Source of the DNA: Acidimicrobiaceae bacterium
Lineage (GTDB): Bacteria > Actinomycetota > Acidimicrobiia > Acidimicrobiales > Bog-793
Direction of reading: 5' to 3'
DNA length: 64,000 bases
Assembly: GCA_025464005.1 (NCBI GenBank)
Contig: JAODBO010000144.1
Location: 147,731 to 211,730 of the forward strand
A program made the position numbers and the translations under genes. Of this stretch, positions 35,194 to 42,469 are shown one piece after another (positions within the stretch are counted from its first letter, which is position 1; each line of letters starts with the position of its first letter). The notes beneath the pieces are model-generated. The model was not told the origin of the DNA. It made no database searches and saw only the letters and a list, made by a program, of their open reading frames with translations.

Positions 35194-36474
35194 TTAGGGA
35201 ACCGATTCCGAGTACACCACGATCACTTGCTGGTGCATCAGCCGATGAACGGCCAGAAGCTCGGCATGGTCACTCGCCGTTCCGATGACCGCGAGGATGT
35301 GGTTGCGGGAACCGTCCTTCCAGTCCAGATCTGTCCCGGGACGCTGGTGGATGCTCACGGCGTCGACACCTGGGAGATCCGCAATCGCGTCGATGCCCTC
35401 GATCGCCTGGATCGTTGCGGAGGCCGAGGGCGGCTGGAGGAAGAAGCGGTAGCCGATGTGCTCGGTGCTCACTGGTCCGTCGAAGTGGACGCTTTCGCCG
35501 AGTGCGATACGAAGCGTGAGTTCAAGCAACGAGATGCCCGTAGCACGCGCCAGCATTTCCGGCACGCCGCCGCCGACACGCCCATTGACCTCGATTATCC
35601 GGGGGCCTTGAGGCGTGAACTTCACCTCGGTGTGAAGACAACCAGTGCGGATTCCGAGTGCCTCGATCGCCGCGGTGGTGAGCTCGAGGAGGGGCCCCTG
35701 CTCTTCGGGTTCGAGTGCTGCCGGGATGAAAAATCCGGTCTCCCTGAAGTTCTCCGCCAGGGGGAAGCGTCCCGTCAGCGCGATGTGGCTGATCACTCCT
35801 TGCGACACCAGGCTCTCGACGGAGAGATAGTCGGCAAAGGGACCGTCAGCTCTGTCTAGGTCGCCTGATAGGTATTCCTCGAGGAGCATCGGCTCGCGCT
35901 CTGGACCGAGTGTGTCGAGCAGCCGCGCTGCATGGCCGGCATCCTCGACGAGGAATGTGTGGCGGCTGCCCTGAGCCGAGCGCGGCTTCAATACGGCCGG
36001 CCACGCCAAGTCGAGGTCGAGCGCCGCGATGGCATCGCCCCCTCCTCCTGGCGGCACCGAGAAGCAGCGAGGCATGGACAGTCCCGCCCGACTGAGGGTT
36101 TCGCGCTGGAGTGCCTTGTCCACAAGCGCTGCGGCCGACGCCGGCGTATGAAAGGGCAGCCTCAGCTCGGCGGCCAGAACAGCGAAGTCGACCATGTGGT
36201 CGTCGAGATAGGTCACGATCGCATCTGGTCGGTGTGAATGCAGCAAGTGAGCCTGCGCGGCGGCGTCGCGGCCGGCGATATCGACCACGGGGCCGAATCG
36301 CCGTAGCAGGTCCGCCATCCGCGCCATCTCCGGCAAACTCTCATCGACGAGCCACAGCAAGTCGCATACGCCGGTAGCAGCCTCGACGAGGGACATGACC
36401 GGAACGCAGCGGGGGCCATAGCCGACCGCGACGAGCGGTCGTTGGTCGATGCGTGCCGCGCTGGTCTCGATCAC
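35194..36474 (-). CDS. ATP-grasp ligase
   Basis: 426 residues from a GTG. The N-terminal pre-ATP-grasp domain (LVAVGYGPRC, ATGVCDLLWLVDES, RPDAIVTYLDDH) leads to an ATP-grasp core with AWPAVLKPRSAQGSRHTFLV (ATP lysine), MLLEEYLSGD and the metal-binding HTEVKFTPQGPRIIEVNGR. Such proteins form carboxylate-amine or peptide bonds in amino-acid antibiotics, dipeptides and similar products. It is followed at once by the MetA-like gene, suggesting joint action on an amino acid. Confidence 0.83.
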   Translation of the reverse strand: MIETSAARIDQRPLVAVGYGPRCVPVMSLVEAATGVCDLLWLVDESLPEMARMADLLRRFGPVVDIAGRDAAAQAHLLHSHRPDAIVTYLDDHMVDFAVLAAELRLPFHTPASAAALVDKALQRETLSRAGLSMPRCFSVPPGGGGDAIAALDLDLAWPAVLKPRSAQGSRHTFLVEDAGHAARLLDTLGPEREPMLLEEYLSGDLDRADGPFADYLSVESLVSQGVISHIALTGRFPLAENFRETGFFIPAALEPEEQGPLLELTTAAIEALGIRTGCLHTEVKFTPQGPRIIEVNGRVGGGVPEMLARATGISLLELTLRIALGESVHFDGPVSTEHIGYRFFLQPPSASATIQAIEGIDAIADLPGVDAVSIHQRPGTDLDWKDGSRNHILAVIGTASDHAELLAVHRLMHQQVIVVYSESVP

Positions 36475-36641
36475 CTAACCTGTGCTCCCTGCATCGGCTG
36501 GGGCTTAGAACCGGACTCTCCGATAATACCGTTCGGGCCACTGAGGCCTTAGAGTCCATCCTGTCAAGCGGTCACTCGGTTAGCCGGTCGCCTGCAGACC
36601 CTCGCCGCAACAAGGACACACTCCCAGGAGGAAGTAAGCGC

Positions 36642-37838
36642 GTGCCGGTCGAGATCATTGGGATGGTTGGCACGCGTGACGCCTCGGAGATCAAGGGCCC
36701 GCTGGTCGACGGACCCGTGGTCGACTGGACGGAGGGACCCGTCGTCGACCCGCAGTACCTCACACGGATCTCGAAGGCGCATGACGAGGCGGGCTTCGAC
36801 CGTGTCCTCATCGGCTACGGCGCGGTCGGCCCCGAAGGCTGGGCGATCGCTTCTGCGGTGCTTCACCAGACGAAGCAGCTCAAGGTCCTGGTCGCACACC
36901 GACCTGGGCACGTGCAGCCCGTAGTGCTCGCGCGTGCGGCTGCCACTCTCGATCATCTGACGGGCGGCGGCCGCGTAGCCATCCACATGATCACCGGGGG
37001 AGACGAGGCCGACCAACGTAGGGAGGGCGACTTCGTCCGCCATGATGACCGCTATCGCCGGACTGGGGAGACTATGTCGCTCCTGCGCCGTATGTGGTCG
37101 CAGGCCGACCCCTTCGACCATGATGGCGAATTCCATCGATACGAAGGTGCGTTCACGTCGGTGAAGCCCGTGCACCCCGGAGGCATTCCCCTGTACTTCG
37201 CCGGAGCGTCGGAAACGGCAGTGGAGGTCGGCGCAGTTCACGCTGACGTCTATGCCTTCTGGGGTGAGCCGCGCGCAGCGATCGCGGGGCGTATAGCAGC
37301 AGTCGACCAAGCCGCGGCTCGACACGGACGTACGGTGCGCTACAGCGTCTCCCTGCGGCCGATCATCGCAGACACGGAGAAGGAAGCGTGGGAGCGGGCC
37401 GAGTGGATCGCATCCACGGCGGAAGCGCGAATCGCAGAGCTTAAGCAGCGCGTGGAGGGTCGGCGGAACGCTTATTCGGGCTTGGGAGGCGGGCGCAACG
37501 CGACGTTCTCCGTCGACCGGGACCTGAACGCGACAACATCCGTCGGTCGGCAACGACTGATCGAGCTTGCGCAGGACAAGGACGTCTACGACGAGCGCCT
37601 GTGGATGCGCATCGCCAATCTCACCGGAGCGGCTGGCAACTCGACGGCACTGGTGGGCTCGCCCGAACAAGTCGCCGAGGCACTGTTGCGTTATTACGAC
37701 CTCGGCGTGACCACCCTCTTGCTACGAGGATTCGATCCGCTCGACGACGCCGTCGACTTTGGGAGCAGATTGCTGCCGCTGCTACGAACCGGTGCCGCGG
37801 CCCGCGATGCCCAGCGGGAGAGCGAATCGGCCAGCTGA
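36642..37838 (+). CDS. SsuD-like FMN-dependent monooxygenase (bacterial luciferase-like)
   Basis: 398 residues from a GTG preceded by AGGAGGAAG. Luciferase-like TIM-barrel features: FDRVLIGYGAVGPEGW, VLVAHRPGHVQPVVLARAA, and the alkanesulfonate-monooxygenase signature VAIHMITGGDEADQ followed by GDFVRHDDRYRRT. These enzymes use reduced FMN to cleave C-S bonds, releasing sulfite from sulfonates, but relatives act on other substrates. Divergent from the ATP-grasp gene with a 167-bp shared promoter region; together they suggest organosulfur recovery or biosynthesis. A flavin reductase is not in the window. Confidence 0.85.
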   Translation: MPVEIIGMVGTRDASEIKGPLVDGPVVDWTEGPVVDPQYLTRISKAHDEAGFDRVLIGYGAVGPEGWAIASAVLHQTKQLKVLVAHRPGHVQPVVLARAAATLDHLTGGGRVAIHMITGGDEADQRREGDFVRHDDRYRRTGETMSLLRRMWSQADPFDHDGEFHRYEGAFTSVKPVHPGGIPLYFAGASETAVEVGAVHADVYAFWGEPRAAIAGRIAAVDQAAARHGRTVRYSVSLRPIIADTEKEAWERAEWIASTAEARIAELKQRVEGRRNAYSGLGGGRNATFSVDRDLNATTSVGRQRLIELAQDKDVYDERLWMRIANLTGAAGNSTALVGSPEQVAEALLRYYDLGVTTLLLRGFDPLDDAVDFGSRLLPLLRTGAAARDAQRESESAS

Positions 37839-37913
37839 CGAGAGGCTGAAATCACACGCGGTCGACGCCAACCCGCGGAGTTCCTCGTCGCCGACGGGCA
37901 ACTTCGTGCGGCC

Positions 37914-38111
37914 TCAGAATCCGCCGGTGTCGTCGTCCTCGTCACCGTCGATGATGTCTGTTCCGTCGATCGAGCGGATGCTCGCCCGGCCCTGGGTGTC
38001 GGACGTCGTGCGCGTGGTGGTCGTCGTCTTCGTCGTGCTCGTGACGGTCTTCTTCTTCGACTTCGCCGTCTTGGTCTTGGTCGTCGTCTTCCATTTCGTT
38101 GTCGTGCTCAT
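37914..38111 (-). CDS. Small Thr/Lys-rich protein with acidic tail
   Basis: 65 residues: a Thr/Lys-rich first half (TKTAKSKKKTVTSTTKTTTT) and a C-terminal TDIIDGDEDDDTGGF. No family recognised. The charge split (basic head, acidic tail) suggests a disordered nucleic-acid- or polymer-binding peptide. The basic half resembles the extension upstream of the flippase (16566-16640). No strong ribosome site; an alternative frame (37942-38154) is a low-complexity shadow. Moderate to low confidence that it is expressed. Confidence 0.4.
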   Translation of the reverse strand: MSTTTKWKTTTKTKTAKSKKKTVTSTTKTTTTTRTTSDTQGRASIRSIDGTDIIDGDEDDDTGGF

Positions 38112-38171
38112 CGGCCGTACCCGACCCTGCGCGAGGTAGGCTGTCGCGGTCCACTGACCGCGCGGGCTCGT

Positions 38172-38888
38172 CTATGCCTCATCGAGCGACCCTTCGGTGC
38201 GCACGACCGGCCCGATGCCATGGCGGGCGAGCACCGCACGGGCCCCGAAGGGCGCGTCGAGATCGACCTGAAGTGATGGCGCTGGAGCGAGCTCCCACAC
38301 GAACCGGTGGGTTTGGAACCCTTCGGCGTGGTTCATCCGAGCCTGGGAACCGCGGTGACGGGCCTGCGCCGCGACCGCGCTCAGGTCGACGAACTCGCTT
38401 GTCTCGATCTGGGAGCGATGGGCGCCGAGGAGCTCGAGCTTCGAACCCACGCGTCCCTCGAGATCGACGAACACCATCGGATCGAAATGCACAGTGCTCG
38501 GTGACTCGTAGGCGAGCACCTGCCGCGTCCGGCGGGCGGCGGCGAGGGTGGCGTCGGCCGTCGCTCGATGATCCTGGTGGGTGTCGCCGGCCGCGTGGCT
38601 GTAGACGACCTCGCATCCGGCAGAGACGAGCACCGCCTCGACGGCTGCGATGGCCTCTCGGCCCGTGGGCACCGCTCCGTCGTCGAAGCCTCCCCAGTGG
38701 AGTACCGCTCCAAGGCGCGCCGCCGACAGCTCTTGCTCTCCACGACGCTTCGTCTCCCCATGGGAGGACTCACCGCCGGTCATGACGAGGAGATGGATCT
38801 CATCGCCACGGTCGCGGTGGGCGAGTAGCGCGCCGCCGCATCCAAGCTCGATGTCAACCGGGTGGGCCCCGACGGCCAGCACACGCAT
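38172..38888 (-). CDS. PIG-L-like protein with altered active-site motif
   Basis: 238 residues, LmbE/PIG-L fold: VLAVGAHPVDIELGCGG at 3-19, GGESSHGET, and the distal zinc histidines in GDTHQDHRATADAT near 102-115. The family motif is AHPDDIELG; here the first aspartate codon reads GTT, giving HPVD. In characterised PIG-L/MshB enzymes that Asp is the general base, while the second Asp is a zinc ligand and is retained. The protein may bind metal and substrate but be catalytically impaired or use another base. Its partner genes are unclear. Confidence 0.82.
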   Translation of the reverse strand: MRVLAVGAHPVDIELGCGGALLAHRDRGDEIHLLVMTGGESSHGETKRRGEQELSAARLGAVLHWGGFDDGAVPTGREAIAAVEAVLVSAGCEVVYSHAAGDTHQDHRATADATLAAARRTRQVLAYESPSTVHFDPMVFVDLEGRVGSKLELLGAHRSQIETSEFVDLSAVAAQARHRGSQARMNHAEGFQTHRFVWELAPAPSLQVDLDAPFGARAVLARHGIGPVVRTEGSLDEA

Positions 38889-39171
38889 GCGGCAACTCTC
38901 CTGTAGTTTCCGACGCCCATGCTCAGCAGATCGTCGGTATTTGCGTCCTTGGCGGTGTCAGCGTACTCAATGTCACACTCGCGTCCATAGTCCCAATGCG
39001 GCGTGTGGGTCATCCCTAGTCATCCAAAGGAAGCGATAAAGCCGCGTCGACGACAGCAATGACCAGATCAGAGGCCCTGTCACTCGGACTGGATATGGGC
39101 CGGCCACCTGGTCAGGCGGGGCGAATCTTTTTTTCTCCCTGATGTCGGAATGCGCCACATACCCACTTACA

Positions 39172-39187
39172 GTGCTTTATAAAGCAC
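39172..39187. promoter_or_regulatory. 16-bp palindrome, possible operator
   Basis: GTGCTTTATAAAGCAC is a perfect AT-cored palindrome in an intergenic region, of the size bound by a dimeric repressor. It lies about 280 bp upstream of the PIG-L-like gene start and 690 bp upstream of relB, so its target is unknown. Confidence 0.35.
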
Positions 39188-39550
39188 ACATAGTGGCGTA
39201 ATGGCGCGACTCGACGACCTTTCGGGCAGGACGGACAGCCACCACGGAGTCCGTTCCGACGACGCCGGGTAGGGGCAAGCGGATATCGGGCAGAGCTGGC
39301 CGGTACAAGGAGTTCGCAATGGGCCATCACACGGTGAACATTGGCCTAATACCGCATTGCGCATTTACTCAACCACGTAGAGTGATCATGCTCGTCCGTT
39401 GCACGAGGGAGCTCGGAATCGAGCACGGCGGCTCCAAAAGTCGAACCGATCCCCACAACGCGTCCCGTGAGCCCCGAACGGGTGAGGCGCGGACGGCCGG
39501 TCGAGACGACGGCGTCGCAGTGGACGGTGCTGCACCTAGGGATCGTTCGT

Positions 39551-39597
39551 GTCCGATCTCAGTGAATCCGGGCGAACAACACCTGTGGTTCGCCGCC
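39551..39597 (+). repeat. Imperfect direct repeat, copy 1
   Basis: Pairs with 40532-40577 in the same orientation: 36 of 46 aligned bases match with a single one-base gap, including the shared word GGTTCGCC near the right end. The two copies bracket the RelBE module. Possibly remnants of insertion-sequence ends. Confidence 0.5.
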
Positions 39598-39841
39598 TCG
39601 GTGGCCTTCCTGGATGCGCCTCAGAATTGGCGAATCAGAATCGTCACGAAAAGAGCACGTCGGCGGCTGGCCAGAACGATCGCGAGCGCCACACCTACAG
39701 TCTGGGTCCCACCAGCGGGATGACGGCATCGCGCACTCCGTCATCTTCGGCGCTAGCGATGGCCGAGCGACTCTGCGGAGGTGAGCGAATGCGGCCTCGG
39801 AGCCGATCCATCCGAGGCACGAGCGCGCCCGCGGCTCGCCA

Positions 39842-39869
39842 TGTACAACACGGAGCTGAAGGTGTACAA
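39842..39869. promoter_or_regulatory. Putative antitoxin operator (paired TGTACA boxes)
   Basis: Two TGTACAA boxes start 21 bp apart (39842 and 39863), each containing the palindrome TGTACA, just upstream of the antitoxin start. The spacing of two helical turns is typical of autoregulatory operators of antitoxins bound by two dimers. Confidence 0.6.
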
Positions 39870-39877
39870 TATGAAGA

Positions 39878-40126
39878 GTGGCGACGATGGCGGTGAGCGA
39901 GGCACGAGGGAGACTGTCCGAAGCGGTCGAGATGGCGCATTCCGAGGCTGTGGTTCTTGAGCGTTACGGCCGGCCCGCTGCGGTGCTGCTTAGCCCGGAG
40001 CGCTACGAGCAGCTACTCGAGGCGTACGAAGACGCGGAAGACGTGTCTGCATTCGATGAGGCGATGGCCGAGGAAGGCGCCAGTATTCCCTGGGAGCAGG
40101 TGAAGACAGACCTCGGCTGGCAGTGA
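39878..40126 (+). CDS. Phd/YefM-family antitoxin
   Basis: 82 residues from a GTG (ATG at 39887, MAVSEARGRL, is the alternative and fits the family well). The N-terminal DNA-binding domain has AVSEARGRLSEAVEMA and VVLERYGRPAAVLLSPERYEQL; the C-terminal DVSAFDEAMAEEG...WEQVKTDLGW is the toxin-wrapping tail. It neutralises the RelE-type protein encoded next and should repress its own operon through the TGTACA boxes. Confidence 0.88.
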   Translation: MATMAVSEARGRLSEAVEMAHSEAVVLERYGRPAAVLLSPERYEQLLEAYEDAEDVSAFDEAMAEEGASIPWEQVKTDLGWQ

Positions 40127-40374
40127 GCGCCTACCGGATCGAGATTCGGCCGGCAGCGGCTCGAGCCCTCGGCAAGCTCGATCCCGACGTTCGACCTCGG
40201 ATTCGAGGAGCGATCGCGCTGCTCGCGGAGGATCCACGACCACCCGCCGCCCGGCCTTTGCGAGGCGGACCGGCCCATCGGGTGCGCGTCGGCGACTACC
40301 GGATTATCTACACGATCGCTGACGACGTGCTGCTCGTAGCCGTCGTAACGCTCGGCCACCCACGAGACGTCTAG
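40123..40374 (+). CDS. RelE/ParE-family toxin
   Basis: 83 residues; GTG start overlaps the antitoxin stop (GTGA). The compact RelE fold is clear: YRIEIRPAAARALGKLDPDVR, RGGPAHRVRVGDYRIIYTI, LLVAVVTLGHPRDV, with the conserved Arg/Tyr of the active site (VRVGDYRIIY). Such toxins cleave mRNA on the ribosome. The gene lies about 300 bp left of the dif site. Confidence 0.88.
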   Translation: MSAYRIEIRPAAARALGKLDPDVRPRIRGAIALLAEDPRPPAARPLRGGPAHRVRVGDYRIIYTIADDVLLVAVVTLGHPRDV

Positions 40375-40478
40375 GAGCGTTGAAGCCTCGACGACGCTCA
40401 GGTCACGCGCATCGTCGCGACAACGCCGCCTCGAGGCGGCGGCGCTGGCCGCGTGGCACGACGATCGGGACGCGCCGG

Positions 40479-40511
40479 TCGACCGCCGAAAATGAGATGT
40501 TCGGCGGTCGA
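40479..40511. terminator. Hairpin after relE
   Basis: Perfect 12-bp inverted repeat TCGACCGCCGAA / TTCGGCGGTCGA with a 9-nt loop, 105 bases downstream of the toxin stop. No T-run follows. It may terminate the relBE transcript or be the end of a decayed mobile element. Confidence 0.45.
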
Positions 40512-40531
40512 GCAGCGTGAGAACAACCGGT

Positions 40532-40577
40532 GCCCGTTCTCACTGGATCTGGCGAGCGACTCCTGCGGTTCGCCACC
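40532..40577 (+). repeat. Imperfect direct repeat, copy 2
   Basis: Second copy of the repeat at 39551-39597, same orientation, 36 of 46 aligned bases identical. It starts 21 bases after a hairpin, which copy 1 lacks. Confidence 0.5.
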
Positions 40578-40678
40578 CTGCGAACTACCTCACAGCCTCG
40601 CCAAACCAAGTGAGATGTCGGCACTCCCGATGGGATCGGACAATCGACCCGGCAGGGCTGTCCACCCGCTCTCTTCAC

Positions 40679-40706
40679 AACGCCGATAATGTCCGTTATG
40701 TAATGT
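40679..40706 (+). other. dif: dif site (XerC/XerD chromosome dimer resolution), left boundary of element
   Basis: An 11-6-11 layout: XerC-side arm AACGCCGATAA, centre TGTCCG, XerD-side arm TTATGTAATGT. CGCCGATAATGT and TTATGT are the conserved words I know from actinobacterial dif sites. Recombination here resolves chromosome dimers and marks the replication terminus. A second copy of the core occurs at 43341. Confidence 0.72.
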
Positions 40707-40944
40707 AACGGGTTATGTCGTCTCACCGTTGCGACAGCTTGATGTCGCAGATAGCGCTACGCTTGCCGTGGACCGGCGGGAGCCGGATCCTCGCTACCGG
40801 AAAGGCGAGTCACCGGCCCCGGAGTCTCACGCAGGGACTTTGGGTGGATATGCGGCATCCGAGGGCCTGGGCCTCGGACCGGCGAGCGATCGGTCAATCG
40901 CTCCAGCACCGTCAGCCTGCGCATCCGTTCCCGTGGAGGCGACT

Positions 40945-41163
40945 GTGGCTGATGGTCTCGACCCTGAGCGTTTTTACGCTGAGCTGCTCTATGAGCTGGG
41001 CGAACATGCCCAGCGTGGGGGTAGTGCCTTCGGTGCGGCGGCGGTCGCGAAGCGTGTCGCCAGGGCGCACGGCCTGGAGGCGGCGAGTCGGTTCCCCCTG
41101 CCCCGTCCGACACGGGCTGAGTGGCGCGAGCTCCGGGAGTCGGGTGACCCGTGGGTGGGCTGA
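40945..41163 (+). CDS. Small uncharacterised element protein
   Basis: 72 residues from a GTG with GGAGG five bases upstream (40934-40940); the longer open frame to 40729 has no ribosome site and poor composition. Sequence begins MADGLDPERFYAELLYELGE and ends RPTRAEWRELRESGDPWVG, mostly helical. No family recognised. First gene of the element's cistron chain. Confidence 0.55.
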   Translation: MADGLDPERFYAELLYELGEHAQRGGSAFGAAAVAKRVARAHGLEAASRFPLPRPTRAEWRELRESGDPWVG

Positions 41164-41168
41164 CGGCG

Positions 41169-41342
41169 ATGGACCGCCTGCGGGGGTTGATCGCTGCAGT
41201 CGAGCTGGTGGAAGGCGAGTTGCCGTTGGCGGTCAAGGCTGCCCGGGACGAGGGGGCGGACGTGCTTGAGCTGGCCTGGCTCCTTGGTGTCGATCGCTCG
41301 ACCGTGTACCGCAGGTACCTGGCCGCTTCGGAGTCCGGGTGA
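41169..41342 (+). CDS. Small HTH protein of the element
   Basis: 57 residues from ATG 41169, five bases after the previous stop (a GTG at 41151 is an alternative). A helix-turn-helix is visible in GADVLELAWLLGVDRSTVYRRYLA, preceded by a helix AAVELVEGELPLAVKAAR. Comparable mini-regulators are common on actinobacterial mobile elements. Likely a DNA-binding regulator. Confidence 0.62.
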   Translation: MDRLRGLIAAVELVEGELPLAVKAARDEGADVLELAWLLGVDRSTVYRRYLAASESG

Positions 41343-41758
41343 CTCGCCGCGTGCGCGTGTGGGATTTCCTCGCGACGAGGCGCTGTCAGCGTTGTGGCGA
41401 GCTGTTCGTGACGAGTTGCTGGGACGCGGTCTACTGCGACGAGTTGTGTGAGGGCGAGGCGGTGGCGCTAGTGGAGGAAAGTCGTCGAATTGCTGCATTG
41501 TGGGCCGAAGGCGACCGACTGATGCGAGACAAGGCGGACCGGTTCGTGGCGCTTCACGCTGGACCGACGCCGGAGGTCCTGGCCCCGGACCTATGCGACC
41601 TGCGGCGGCTTGGTTCGGGCGCTCGAGGTGGCTCGACCGTCTTTTGGTCGGCGTGGTGCTGGGGCTGCGACCAGGCATTCGACGGTTGCGCGAAGGCGGT
41701 CGCGGTTGAGCGGTTCAACCGCCATGTCTGTGTCCGGGGGTTGGTGGGGAACGCATGA
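41339..41758 (+). CDS. Zinc-ribbon protein of the element
   Basis: 139 residues; GTG overlaps the previous stop. Two cysteine clusters: CQRCGELFVTSCWDAVYCDELC near 14-35 and CWGCDQAFDGC near 112-122, each able to bind zinc. The middle is helical (EESRRIAALWAEGDRLMRDK). No family name assigned; a nucleic-acid-binding role is inferred from the ribbons. Confidence 0.6.
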   Translation: MTRRVRVWDFLATRRCQRCGELFVTSCWDAVYCDELCEGEAVALVEESRRIAALWAEGDRLMRDKADRFVALHAGPTPEVLAPDLCDLRRLGSGARGGSTVFWSAWCWGCDQAFDGCAKAVAVERFNRHVCVRGLVGNA

Positions 41759-41901
41759 CAGCGAAAACCTGCACTTGCAACGTCACACCGAAGGTCCGCA
41801 TCGTTGATCGGGATTGCCCGGTGCACACTGACGCCCGACTCGCCGAAGCGGACGAGAGGCCGGCTCCGAGCCTGCGGTTGATCGTTGGGGAGCGGGGTTG
41901 A
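41755..41901 (+). CDS. Tiny Cys-containing protein of the element
   Basis: 48 residues read directly from the DNA: begins MTAKTCTCNVTPKVRIVDRD and continues CPVHTDARLAEAD. ATG overlaps the previous TGA (ATGA), which is the main support. CTC and CPVH could form a small zinc site. Below the usual length cut-off for gene callers. Confidence 0.5.
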   Translation: MTAKTCTCNVTPKVRIVDRDCPVHTDARLAEADERPAPSLRLIVGERG

Positions 41902-42071
41902 CCAGGCGGGTGCGCTCGCGCTTTCGAGGGCGGGCGGTCCACCTGTGGGAGCCGGCAGGCCTCGATGGGCGGGGGTTGGCGTGGTTTCGGTGCTCTGGCT
42001 GTCGTCGTAGGCGTCCAGCATGCGCCCCGAGGGCTGTTCGTCGGCGCCTCAGGTCCCGACGCCGCCGGTAG
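41898..42071 (+). CDS. Tiny Arg-rich protein of the element
   Basis: 57 residues from a TTG that overlaps the previous TGA (TTGA). It contains WEPAGLDGRGLAWFRCSGC followed by an Arg-rich tail ending RRRLRSRRRR. The chained overlap argues that it is translated, but composition alone would not; the tail could be noncoding GC-rich DNA. Confidence 0.35.
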   Translation: MTRRVRSRFRGRAVHLWEPAGLDGRGLAWFRCSGCRRRRPACAPRAVRRRLRSRRRR

Positions 42072-42469
42072 CTCCACCGTCCTCGCAGCGGGCGCTGTGG
42101 GGTCCGGAGGGGCCGCCCGCCCGGACCGCAGCGAGGGACGAGCGAGGACGGGCGGACGGACCCCCCGCAACCCGTCAGCTCCCCGGGCCGAGGCCGTTGG
42201 ATCGTCCGCCCGGTGCCGCGAGCTGTCGTCCGGGGGATCTGGCAGGCGGATCGGGCGTGCTTGAGCCGGTTCCGGGCCGCTCTCCCCCGTCGCCCCTACA
42301 CGCGCTTTTCGGGCCCGCCGGAGGCGGGCCCCTTGACAACTTCGCGAATAGCTCTCCCCGGGCAGGTCAGAGGTGGTGTGTTTTGGCGTCGATACAACCT
42401 TGACGTAATTTCCCCGATCAACGGGTGTTGATGGTCTTCACCTGCGGGTTTCCTAGGAGGTAAGTGGTT
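42072..42469. other. Noncoding, hairpin-rich region of the element
   Basis: About 400 bp without a supported gene. A long imperfect inverted repeat spans roughly 42097-42168 (GGGGTCCGGAGG... pairing with ...GGACGGACCCC) and the 42311-42331 hairpin follows. The right end is AT-richer (42340-42440). Possible origin or regulatory DNA; no proof. Confidence 0.4.
42311..42331. terminator. GC hairpin inside the element
   Basis: GGGCCCGCC, loop GGA, GGCGGGCCC: a perfect 9-bp stem. No T-tract follows. It lies between the two gene groups of the element and could end the first transcript. Confidence 0.5.

Larger units (their letters stand above)
38889..39877. other. 1-kb intergenic region with a palindrome and a repeat copy
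   Basis: No credible gene. It contains a 16-bp perfect palindrome at 39172-39187, the first copy of an imperfect 47-bp direct repeat (39551-39597), and the RelBE operator at its right end. The composition is lower in GC than coding DNA around it. Confidence 0.45.
40375..40944. other. Noncoding stretch containing hairpins, a repeat and dif
   Basis: No gene. From left to right: the palindrome GCCGCCTCGAGGCGGC (40425-40440), a 12-bp hairpin (40479-40511), the second copy of the direct repeat (40532-40577), the dif-like site (40679-40706) and about 240 bp of element DNA before its first gene. Confidence 0.55.

Noticed and set aside
36475..36641. Possible SAM riboswitch between ATP-grasp and SsuD-like genes
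   Set aside because: I looked for SAM-I, SAM-II and SAM-IV core words because of the methionine-type genes and found none convincing.
37942..38154. Asp/Glu/His-rich frame overlapping the Thr/Lys-rich small gene
   Set aside because: Frame-shifted reading of the same GACGA/ACGAC low-complexity DNA; the other frame has a more natural C-terminus.
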